This document shows, in pieces, positions 1-8,722 of a stretch of DNA of 64,000 nucleotides (position 1 is its first letter; each line of letters starts with the position of its first letter). Location of the stretch: assembly GCA_019059635.1 (NCBI GenBank), contig JAGVRJ010000011.1, forward strand, positions 744,001 through 808,000, read 5' to 3'. This DNA comes from Proales similis. Its lineage: Eukaryota; Rotifera; Eurotatoria; Ploima; Proalidae. The notes under the pieces are model-generated. The model did no database searches, had not been told where the DNA came from, and saw only the letters and a program-made list of their open reading frames with translations. The position numbers and the translations under genes are program-made.

Positions 1-76
1 ATCAGTGATAGTTAGTTTCGACTCTTTTTTCGAAGATGACATAATCTTAATTTTCCTTTTTCTTATGAAATTCTAG

Positions 77-1558
77 CCCACTCCGTAGACCTCTCCAAAG
101 GATATATTGTACTTTATTCGCTAAAGAATCCCTCGTTTTTCGAAAGCAAATTCGAAACAGATTCAGGTTGTACAACGATTCACTTCAATAAGACTCGAGG
201 ACACTTCTTAGCTGCTGGTTTTTATGACGGCAGTGTGACTTTATTTGATATCACCCCTAAAAAGAAACGAGAGTCTAGGTTCCAAGTGAATTACTTGATC
301 GGAAAGCATTCTGAACCAGTTTGGCAGGTCTGCTTTAAGTAAACGATGAATTATTTTTCAACTCCTATTTGGTTTTTCTTAAGGTTCAATGGCTTGCTGA
401 TGACTACGAAGGAAATGCAAACTTCTGTTCAATCTCTTCTGACGGTCAAGTTATCTTATGGACCTTAAGAAATGTTAAGCATTTTTCCTACTTTTTAAAT
501 TTTGGTGGCTTATCAGAATCAAAATTCATCTAGTCGCTAATCCAGCCTCTGGTTCTCGTTGACCTTAATCGTCTTGAATCCAGAAGTGGAAATCATCATT
601 TTTTGAGTAAAGTCTCAAATTTTGATTAAAAAGGTTATATAACACGTAATATGAAAAGGCTCGGCAACTTGCATTGATTTCAACGAAAAGCAAGAGGGTC
701 TATTTTTGGTTGGAACCGAAGATGGAAAAGTCATGGAATTGTCTAACCTTTATAAAGGCAAACTTCTCACTGTTTATAACTGTCATCATATGCCGATTTA
801 TTCACTTCGCTGGAACCCTTTCCTCAAAAAAGTTTTTATTACGGGATCTACAGACTGCAGCGTAAAAATTTGGGATCAGCGTTTTTCGTAAATATTTCCA
901 AAAATGTTTGGATATTATCTTTCATTTAAGTCTTTCGGTTTAAAAAGGGAACCGATTTTCAAATATCAACACTCAGTCCCAATCAGCGACGTAGCTTGGT
1001 CACCCAGCTCTTCTACATTGTTCGGGATTTTGACTGCCGATGGAATGATTCATATATACGACCTATTCATAAACCGTTATGAACCATTGTGTGTTCAAAA
1101 GGCATTCACCAAGTTAAAACAAAGGCCAACTAGGATAGTGTTCAATAAATATGCTCCAATCTTATTGGTTGGAAATGAAAAGTAAGTATTTCTTAATCTC
1201 TAACTCGAAAAACATTTTCAATCTGTGATGGAATTGCATTAAGCGGTTTAGTAGTTAGTTTCAAGCTGTCTCCAAACCTTCGGTCGGTTCCCAAGGTAAA
1301 TTTTTGAAATTTCTGCCGTTGTTTCTTGTTTTCATTATTTCGTTAAAACTCAAGGATGCAAAAAATAACCCGATAACTGTTTTAAACAAAGAAAGCTACG
1401 AGAGAAGCAAAATGAGCAGAATAATTGATAGTGAGCTGGATGGATGTGAGAAAAAAGTCACAACGGAGAGAGCAGTATTCGATTTTGAGGAAAGAAAAGT
1501 AAAAAGGCGTGAAAAGGCAATCGAAGGCATCGAAGCAACCGAGGACGCAGTTGATTGA
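77..1558 (+). CDS. DNAI1: Axonemal dynein intermediate chain 1-like, 3' part (5' end outside window)
   Basis: WD40-repeat intermediate chain of the outer dynein arm, which tethers and assembles axonemal dynein in motile cilia or flagella. The window enters inside the gene. Exons seen: 77-327, 384-473, 534-606, 659-887, 948-1181, 1244-1295 and 1355-1558, with phases that join. Recognisable stretches are LVGTEDGK, YSLRWNPF and VKIWDQ in one WD repeat, then VPISDVAWSPSSSTLF in the next, and SFKLSPNLRSVPK near the end. All follow DNAI1 order, including the family's conserved LSPNLRK-type C-terminal stretch. After this comes a lysine- and glutamate-rich tail of about 65 residues ending at TGA 1556-1558. 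Introns are 47-62 bp. Family assignment is strong; splice sites at 473/534 and 606/659 are hand-chosen and less certain. Confidence 0.85.
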
Positions 1559-2059
1559 GGCCCTCGATTTAGATGATCGGGAAATTGTTCTCCAAGTTCT
1601 ACAAATTATGCACCATAATATGGTTCATTATTTAGCTTAATATTAGCGCATGGCGATTGCTTTGTCTTTATAGAAACAAACTTCTCTCGCTTTGAACTTG
1701 AATTTATGCTAGTAAAATTGCACTACTGTTTGTTTCGAATAAATTATTCACATAAAGTAAGATGGCTTAGTTTAGCCCAAAAAACTTAGTTTGGCCAAGA
1801 AATTTTATTTAGCATTGTGAATAATAAGCTCAGTACTGGTCTTTTAAGTCTAAATTTAGCTGAGCGAATTGCGTTCGTTTTTTTTCCTCAAAATATGTCG
1901 ACCCGCATACTCGCTAGGTTAATTTGCGCATTAGTTTAATAATCAAGACGAATATAAGTAGTCCTCATCAAACAGAAGAAGCTTTTTAGTCGATGAGCAA
2001 AAGCTCAGTTCAGCTGATTTTTATCGCTTGAATTACATTTAGAGATTGCCAAAAGAATC
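1559..2059. other. Intergenic: dynein 3' flank and cathepsin 5' flank
   Basis: No coding signal found. It holds the probable 3' UTR of the dynein gene with an AATAAA at 1738-1743. The rest is AT-rich and should contain the cathepsin promoter; no motif there is distinctive enough to name. Confidence 0.6.
1738..1743 (+). terminator. Polyadenylation signal of the dynein intermediate chain gene
   Basis: Canonical AATAAA about 180 bp after the stop codon and about 300 bp before the next gene on the same strand. Confidence 0.5.
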
Positions 2060-3222
2060 ATGTTCGGCCTGCGAATTGCTATTATCTCACTAGTACTACC
2101 GTTAGTATTGGCTCTATCGGACAAGAACCTAATTGATCATCTCTGGAATAATTTTAAAAAAGAACACGGCAAGAGTTATTTCAGTGATGAACATGAAGAA
2201 ATGCGTTATAGCATTTTCCGAAAAAACCTCGACCGTATTGAAAAGCACAATAATGAATACTCCCTTGGAATTCACACTTACACTCTGGGTGTAAACGCCT
2301 TTGCCGATTGGACTATTGAAGAGTTTAAAGAGCGAATGCTTGGTACAAGGCGCAATATGACGTGGAGCAAGTCTGGCCACTCGGCAACTTTTCTTAAACT
2401 TCCTTCGACTGTGTTGATTGAGAGCAACGTTGACTGGCGAGAGAGAGGTGCTGTTACTCCTGTTAAAAACCAAGGTCAATGTGGTTCTTGTTGGGCTTTT
2501 TCCACTACTGGTTCACTAGAAGCTGCTCATTTCCGTCTCACTGGCCAACTGGTCTCACTTTCAGAGCAACAACTTGTTGACTGTTCCAGAAAATATCACA
2601 ATGAGGGATGCAATGGAGGATTGATGGATAACGCGTTTGAGTACGTTAAGGAAAATGGAGGTCTTGACACTGAGGATTCCTACCCTTACAAAGCTCACGT
2701 TCAGAGATGTCATTTCAAAAAAGAGAACGTTGGCTCAACTTGCAGCGGCTATGTTGATGTTCCCAGTGGAGATGAAGAGGCACTAAAGCAAGCTGTCGCC
2801 ACCGTTGGCCCAATCTCAGTCGCAATTGATGCTACAGAAGAAAATTTTATGCTCTATAAAGATGGCATCTTTGTTGATGACTCCTGTAATAACCGAGAAC
2901 AAGATCTTGACCATGGAGTCCTTGTTGTGGGATATGGTACGAATTCAACTTCGGATGGAAAAACAATGGTATTTTACACTTATTTTTATCAATTCTAGTT
3001 TCTTTTTGACAATTATAATTGTTAAGGACTTTTGGATCGTTAAAAATTCTTGGTAAGTGACTTTGAAGAAAAGCAAAATCAAGTGATAGCTTAGTTACTA
3101 TAAATTCAAATTCAAGGGGTCCTGAGTGGGGAGAAAATGGTTTCATTAGAATGGCCCGAAATCTGAACAACATGTGTGGTATCGCAACTTCCGCTTCCTA
3201 TCCGTTGGTGAAGGCCAACTAA
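2060..3222 (+). CDS. Cathepsin L-like cysteine endopeptidase (preproenzyme)
   Basis: Papain-family (C1A) lysosomal or secreted protease of 346 residues. Exons 2060-2968, 3027-3052 and 3117-3222; the phases close (phase 0, then TG|G). The start is the first ATG and opens a hydrophobic signal peptide (residues about 1-19). An I29-type propeptide with an ERFNIN-like helix follows ([15 protein letters not shown]). The mature enzyme starts near [19 protein letters not shown]. The catalytic triad is complete: Cys144 in [10 protein letters not shown], His285 in [11 protein letters not shown] and Asn310 in IVKNSW. The oxyanion-hole Gln lies in KNQGQCG, and GCNGG is present. It ends ASYPLV like other cathepsin Ls. 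AATAAA signals lie at 3326 and 3334. Converges on the membrane-protein gene downstream. Confidence 0.95.
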
Positions 3223-3325
3223 TTTTTGGATGATACGCCTTCTAGGAACATTTCCTAATAATTATTATCCATAGCTGGCCATTTGCAATATGTACAAATT
3301 TGATCTGAATTAAGTTGAATCTTGA

Positions 3326-3339
3326 AATAAATCAATAAA
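3326..3339 (+). terminator. Two AATAAA polyadenylation signals for cathepsin L
   Basis: AATAAA at 3326-3331 and again at 3334-3339, about 105 bp after the stop codon. Confidence 0.6.
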
Positions 3340-3529
3340 GATTTCATTTGAATTGTGTTAATCTAATAATAGATATCGCCAAAACCTTTTCCAATACCTT
3401 GCCTATCTACTCATTATATTCAGGACTCAAGTTAACAAATTTATTGTTTTTAGCATGATTGAGTTTAAATTCAAATGTGAAACCTAAATTGTAATAATAC
3501 GAATGGAAAAATGGAAATTGTAAAATGAA

Positions 3530-4089
3530 TCACATTTTTATCTCAACGCGATCCCCCATTTCGAATTCTTCATCAATGCTTTCTGGAATGCTTTCAGAAA
3601 TTTGAATGGTCTTGAACTTAACAAATTGATTTTCTGGTGGATCGCCATGAATGATTTGCACAGATTGTTGTTGATAAGAGCTTGTTCCATCTGTGTTTAA
3701 ATTCGGTTCTCGTTTAAGGTTGTCGGTTGCTTTGCTGATAATATATGGAAGCTTTTTTATGAATTTTGTTTCCTCTTTTTTCTTTTTAAATCGACTGTAA
3801 ACTAAGAGCGCTCCTCCGACCAGAAAAACAGTTCCAACTAGAGGAAGGAGAATTTTAAGTACAAGCCCGCGGTTCTCATTTTTCAGCTTTTCGATTTCGT
3901 CTTGACTTCCAGCTGTTATAATCTCTTTTGTAGTGATGTTTTGTTCAGGAAGTTCATCATCACTCAAGTAATAACACGAGATTGAGGCTTTTAAAAAAAT
4001 AGGTAATTTTCTTCGTCTATTTCCATTATAACATACTTACTGAAATGAATAAGTAGAAAAGCAAGTATTCTAAGGGGGCCGTTATCCAT
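3530..4089 (-). CDS. Small single-pass type I membrane protein, unrecognised
   Basis: I do not recognise the family. Proposed exons are 4037-4089 and 3530-3962, joined in phase across a 74-bp intron (donor gtatgt), giving 161 residues. The first exon supplies an ATG and a hydrophobic stretch that looks like a signal peptide (MDNGPLRILAFLLIHFSN). A short acidic lumenal segment with NIT and a charged patch comes next, then a clear membrane segment (LVLKILLPLVGTVFLVGGAL) stopped by RFKKKK. The cytosolic tail of about 90 residues is polar and ends FEMGDRVEIKM. Without the upstream exon the frame has no ATG at its 5' edge, which supports the two-exon model. It could be an adhesion or trafficking adaptor, but nothing in the sequence says so. 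Confidence 0.6.
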
Positions 4090-4498
4090 ATTGACTAGAA
4101 ATTCAAGCATTTTAGATGTTAAGACCTTTCAATATTAGTTGGGCTTATTGCATTTCACGACCCTTAATAGATTTTCTTTTCTAGAGTTACCTATCTCACG
4201 ATAAGCCATTTTAACTCCGAAACTGATAAATTTCGTCTGTTGGTTGGTTTTTCATACCGTAATTCTAAGCACGTTAAGTATTTTTTTTCGATTTTCTCTT
4301 AACGCATTTTAGATTATGATTTTGTCTATCTGCAGTTTGATAAAGAAATATGAATGTGAATTTGAATTGTTAATATTTTAAGGCAGAAACAATTGAGGAT
4401 GATTGTTCTGATGTTCTGAATCGTGTGGGAGAAAAAGAAAAATAATTCAAAATAGTAAATAAGAAATTACAATGTAATATAGAAGTAAGCGATCACAA
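4090..4498. other. Intergenic, upstream of the membrane-protein gene
   Basis: AT-rich, frequent stops in all frames. Expected to hold the promoter of the leftward membrane-protein gene and 5' flank of the tRNA-Leu. Nothing else seen. Confidence 0.5.
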
Positions 4499-4605
4499 GA
4501 CAGCATGGCCGAGCGGTCCAAGGCGTCAGACTCAAGTTGAAAAGCTTATGTATGGTGTGTTCTGATCAGTGTATACTGGCGTGGGTTCGAATCCCACTGC
4601 TGTCA
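4499..4605 (+). tRNA. tRNA-Leu(CAA) with an intron
   Basis: Acceptor arms GACAGCA (4499-4505) and TGCTGTC (4598-4604) pair fully, discriminator A4605. A box TGGCCGAGCGG and B box GGGTTCGAATCCC are intact. The anticodon stem TCAGA pairs with TCTGA (4561-4565); anticodon CAA is at 4533-4535. The stretch between about 4538 and 4560 is an intron just 3' of the anticodon, the usual place and a common property of animal tRNA-Leu(CAA). A long variable arm confirms the class II type. Confidence 0.95.
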
Positions 4606-4775
4606 GATATTTTTCTCACATCCTATCCTTCCTATCCTAATATCCTAACAGTTTAAGCGAGAACCTGAGTCCGTTTTCATTTAGGATTATTGGTGAAATT
4701 TATCATTTTATTGGTCCTGCTCCGACAAGTAGTAACAATCAGGCACGTCTATTCAATCAAACCCTTTATTAGTCT

Positions 4776-5005
4776 ATCGAGAAATTTATTCCATTTAAAT
4801 TCTCAAGAATTGAGGCTCCTTTTTGTCTCGCCTTTGCCATCACTATAAACAAGTCTCAAGGACAATCATCTAAAAAGGTCGATATCTTGACCAAGACGTT
4901 TTCCCTCATGAGCAACTTTATGAAGCTTTGTAACGAGCCCGATATTTTTCCACGCTACTCATAAGCATTCCGAAATCGGAGCAAAACTTCGCAAACAACT
5001 TAGTC
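4776..5005 (+). pseudogene. Decayed Helitron-type (PIF1-like) helicase fragment
   Basis: A relic of the C-terminal end of a Helitron Rep/helicase. Frame 1 reads FSRIEAPFCLAFAITINKSQ (about 4800-4860), then GQSSKKVDI; the ITINKSQGQ block is the typical helicase signature of Helitron and PIF1 proteins. Around 4880-4890 the reading shifts by one frame to LDQDVFPHEQLYEAL, then meets an in-frame stop followed by RARYFS, where functional copies read ALSRAR. No start and no upstream helicase or Rep domain is seen, so only the last part of the element remains. Terminal Helitron signatures (5'-TC, 3' hairpin-CTRR) were not identified. Confidence 0.75.
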
Positions 5006-5288
5006 TTCAAAGAAGTTCTTTTTTAGATTTTCAGTACTCAGTTTTGTTTATGTTGTCTTTCCCAATTTCTAACATTTATGCCAAATTTTAATTAGTGTGT
5101 TACAACGATTAACCTTCTTCGTTAGTAAATATAGGGTTTAGTTCTTTTTTAAGATTGTATTGCCTCTGGCAACAATTCAGTTCGCTTTTTTATTCGGGTG
5201 AAATCTCTAGTATTTAGTCGACATATGTTTTTTACAATATGAGAATAATTAAAAACTAACAGAATTATATAGTCCAAACATCTTAACG

Positions 5289-5372
5289 GACAGTTTGGCC
5301 GAGTGGTCTAAGGCGCTGCGTTCAGGTCGCAGTCTACTTCTGTAGGCGTGGGTTCGAATCCCACAGCTGTCA
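5289..5372 (+). tRNA. tRNA-Leu(CAG)
   Basis: 84 nt. Acceptor GACAGTT (5289-5295) pairs with AGCTGTC (5365-5371) with one T-G pair, discriminator A5372. Anticodon stem CTGCG/CGCAG, anticodon CAG at 5323-5325. Class II variable arm and GGGTTCGAATCCC present. No intron. Confidence 0.95.
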
Positions 5373-5700
5373 AATGTTTTTGCCAAGAATTTCTCTAGAT
5401 ATTTGGTCATCAAGCAAATTTCTTATTGTTCAAATTTAAGACTTTTTATAAGTGGCGGCGGTTAAAATTTTTTTGGAATTCGTCTATAAACGGATAAAAA
5501 GGGTTTCCCTGTTAATTATTAGCAATTCTTTTGTCTTTAAAGTAAGGGCTCAATAATTGAGTTTCAAATTGTACTAGACGCTGTGTAGATTTATATTGAT
5601 GGAAAAAATGTTTTTTTTTCCAATATCTCAAGCTTTATTGGATGTCGAATTTTTAAAATGAGTTTGTATGTTTGATAAGTGTTGTTTAAAAAGAAAAATT
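5373..5700. other. Intergenic between tRNA genes
   Basis: AT-rich with T runs; short T tracts after 5372 could end Pol III transcription. No gene seen. Confidence 0.5.
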
Positions 5701-5782
5701 CGACGAGGAAGGGATTCGAACCCTCGCGGGCAGAACCCAATGGATTAGCAGTCCATCGCCTTAACCACTCGGCCACCTCGTC
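5701..5782 (-). tRNA. tRNA-Ser(GCT), copy 1
   Basis: 82 nt read on the minus strand: GACGAGG acceptor, TGGCCGAGTGG A box, anticodon loop with GCT (complement at 5747-5749), long variable arm, GGGTTCGAATCCC B box and discriminator G. Same sequence as the copy at 7111-7192. Confidence 0.96.
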
Positions 5783-5968
5783 ATACGCTGGCCATTTAAA
5801 TACTCTCATGTTTTATTTATAATAAAACTTTTTAAATCTTTGTACTTCTCAGCTCACCTATGTTTCACCTATGACATAATTTATTCGAAAATAAACCTTC
5901 TATTGCAAAATATATAGATGAAAGATCTGCGCATTTATAAATTCATTTTCTAATTTCTAAAAAGCAAG

Positions 5969-6949
5969 ATGGAACGAGAAGTTTTGGTTCGCTGTGGTAT
6001 TTTGAAACTGTTGTCGATTGATACAATTAATCAGCGATTTCAGGCCGAAATCGCAATCGAGGCTAGATGGGACGCCACAAGCGGGCTTTTCGATCCTGAA
6101 CTGTGTATAGAAAATGCTATAAATATAACAAATGAAGCAGTGAGTTCTATGACCATCGATTTAAACGTTAAAAAGGAAATTGTACAAACAAAAATAATCA
6201 ATGGAACATTTTGGGAAAATCTCGAGCTTGAAGAATTTCCTCTTGATATTCAAGATTTAAGTATAACAGTCATAAGTAAAAATCGATCGCAAAAAACAAG
6301 GATCCGAAGCAAAAATGTGGGTGTTACTAAATGTGAAATCAAGCATACATTAGACAAAAGCATGTGGCACGTCCAAGATTTGATTGAAGCAAATTTATGT
6401 TTAAAACAAGGAGCTGATTTTTTTAACAGTGAGCCTTATGACGCATTAATACTGAGAGCTCAGGTATTCCGACAACCTGGATACTTTTATTGGAATGCCC
6501 TACTTCCTATACTTCTGATCAGTTTTGCTTCTCTTGGACCATTTCTTATAGATTTTCGATCGCCTCAAGCGAGGATGCCTTCAACTGCCTCGATGCTTCT
6601 CAGTGCGGTTTCTTTTAAGGGTGTGGTAAATCGATTATTACCTACACTTTCATATTTAACGTCATTGGATAAATACGGAATTGGATCTATAGTGATTATT
6701 GCTTTCATGTTTATCTACCACTCTTTTTTAGCTGCTTTCGGAGCAATGATTGACGAGCATACAGCATATTTAGTAGATAAATTAGCATTTCTTTTTTTCT
6801 TCTGTGTGCTCATTTTCAAGCAGGTTTATTATTTCTTGTGGCTTTATAAAGTAAATAACTATAGACAGTCGCTGAAACTAAATGGCCAATTTCATTTTGC
6901 ACCCAAAAGTGATGATTTTAGACTAACTCAATCTAAAAAAAATGATTGA
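5969..6949 (+). CDS. Pentameric ligand-gated ion channel subunit lacking the Cys loop
   Basis: Single-exon gene, 326 residues, first ATG just after AAAGCAAG. The N-terminal half is a ligand-binding beta-sandwich: the FWENLELEEFPLDIQDLSI stretch (about residues 81-99) is the region that in Cys-loop receptors begins the disulphide loop (typically FPFD.Q.C), but here the Cys is replaced by Leu, so the loop is missing as in prokaryotic channels. Four membrane segments follow: TM1 near YWNALLPILLISF, TM2 with STASMLLSAVSF and the family's LLPTLSYLTSLDKY end, TM3 GSIVIIAFMFIYHSF, TM4 LAFLFFFCVLIFK. The intracellular TM3-TM4 loop is short. I see no N-terminal signal peptide, so an upstream exon could be missing. 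Ligand and ion selectivity cannot be told. Confidence 0.85.
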   Translation: MEREVLVRCGILKLLSIDTINQRFQAEIAIEARWDATSGLFDPELCIENAINITNEAVSSMTIDLNVKKEIVQTKIINGTFWENLELEEFPLDIQDLSITVISKNRSQKTRIRSKNVGVTKCEIKHTLDKSMWHVQDLIEANLCLKQGADFFNSEPYDALILRAQVFRQPGYFYWNALLPILLISFASLGPFLIDFRSPQARMPSTASMLLSAVSFKGVVNRLLPTLSYLTSLDKYGIGSIVIIAFMFIYHSFLAAFGAMIDEHTAYLVDKLAFLFFFCVLIFKQVYYFLWLYKVNNYRQSLKLNGQFHFAPKSDDFRLTQSKKND

Positions 6950-7110
6950 ATCTTTAAAATAAACTAGTTGAGCCATAAATGTTAGATAATTAGATACCCA
7001 AGCAGTTTTTCTGCTTGTTATTAGATACCAGTATTTCTCTATCAAACAATATGTATAATTGAGACATGATTTTTAAAAACAGAGCGCAACAATAATTGAT
7101 GAAAAAAATT

Positions 7111-7192
7111 CGACGAGGAAGGGATTCGAACCCTCGCGGGCAGAACCCAATGGATTAGCAGTCCATCGCCTTAACCACTCGGCCACCTCGTC
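7111..7192 (-). tRNA. tRNA-Ser(GCT), copy 2
   Basis: 82 nt, identical to the copy at 5701-5782 over the whole gene and in the same orientation. The immediate flanks also match for a few bases (AAAAATT on one side, ATAC on the other), so the duplicated unit was slightly longer than the tRNA. Confidence 0.96.
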
Positions 7193-7489
7193 ATACAGCC
7201 TAAAAAAAATCATTTTAAAATAATAAATATTAAAAACATAAAAATATTTATTCTCTACTCTTACCAAGAAACGGTGAATTGGAAAAATTCTAAATAATCA
7301 CCAACTCATTCTAACATGTCAAATTTAAACATGTGATAACTAAGAGAAAATTAGATCGTTTAACAGTTCAGAGTTATTAGGTTTATTCACCCATTAAAGC
7401 TAGATAAATAAAATTGAATCAATTAAATTGGGTAAAAAGAAGTAACATGAAATACAAGTGAAATAGGCAGTGGTATAATAACTATCTAA

Positions 7490-8722
7490 TTAAGATGGCC
7501 CAGTACGATGATAGTAAGTAGGGCTTGAAGTCAAATGGCCTTCGGCTTCCCCATTGCTGTTATCATTCCCGCTTTCTGAACCATCACTGAATGAATTATT
7601 TGCTTGGCTTGATACAGTGCTTGTTTCGGCCTGAATGGGGTCTATTGCCTGGAGACTTTTGGTGGCATTTACATCATTTTTGAGCTCCTCTAAGTCACGC
7701 TTTTGTTTAGCGCGACGATTTTGAAACCATGTTATAACTTGAGCAGTAGTCAACTGGAGCTCGTGCGCAATTCGATCACGGTCGTGTGGGGATAAATAGC
7801 GCTGCAGAGTAAATCGCCTTTCTAGTTCATACAGCTGACTAGCACTGAAAGCTGTGCGGTTTTTTCTTTTTCGTTTATTCATGCTGGTATGGACTACCTG
7901 AACACAAAGATGTCCAGATGAAGAGTCTACGCTATTGTCTTTTCCATTAACTGCTAACTCACTTCCTAAATTTTTAATTTAAGACGTAGAACATGTGAAC
8001 CGCCTCGAAAAGGTTTTCTTACCGAACTCCGAGTCAGACCGATAATTTTGCTCTTCAATTTGTTGCTTTTTGTTTGTTAAAAACGTATTGTTAGCAAGCT
8101 TCAGTAGGGCGTCCAACGGAGAAACCGTTTCATTTAAGGCCATTTTGGTGCCGAAATTTTCAGAATTCTTAACACTTGTGTCATTTTGCAGTTGAAGAGG
8201 ATCACAAGCCCCGTCTCGATACTGGTGATTATTTCCAACAAGATCCGCTGAAACCGGAGTGGAAGACTTTATCCGCTTGCAGATGTGTTCAAAGCTATCT
8301 GTCTCTGAAATGAGCTGACTTTCAATATCAGGAGCTTTGATTTTCAGCAGCCTGCAATAATACTCAGCAAACATCTGCTGATAATAAATGGAATTTAAGC
8401 CTCTGTTATCAGATTGTTTGCCATGAAAATCAAAATCCAAATGAGATAAGTTGCGGCTGTTGGTCTGATTTAAACAGTTGCTCAGTAAAAGAGTTGCATT
8501 TAAATTTTTCCAATATTGCTGTTTTAATTCTTCAAAATCTGATATTGGATCTTGCTTGTTTGGCTTGAAAGGAATGCCAAAGCTTCTATTGGCACCCGGA
8601 TTCTCCTCGGAGTTATGACAAGAATAAGATGAAAGATTAGAAGAACTTAAGCTAAAGTTATTTCGGTCCATCGGTGCTGTATTCTGTAAGATATCCTTGA
8701 TAAGAAACGAGTGTTTTGACAT
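7490..8722 (-). CDS. lbx: Ladybird (Lbx) homeobox transcription factor
   Basis: Two exons, 8023-8722 and 7490-7965, joined in phase across a 57-bp intron (G|GA), 391 residues, starting at ATG 8722-8720. Near the N-terminus SFLIKDIL is an Engrailed-homology-1 like motif that recruits Groucho; Lbx proteins have FSIEDIL there. The homeodomain begins at [20 protein letters not shown] and keeps the recognition-helix core [15 protein letters not shown]. The stretch after the homeodomain, [10 protein letters not shown], closely matches the Lbx hallmark RDLEEMKADV. The central part is serine- and asparagine-rich and probably disordered. In other animals Lbx patterns muscle precursors and interneurons. 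A roughly 4-kb gene-free stretch lies upstream, as is common for developmental regulators. Confidence 0.9.
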
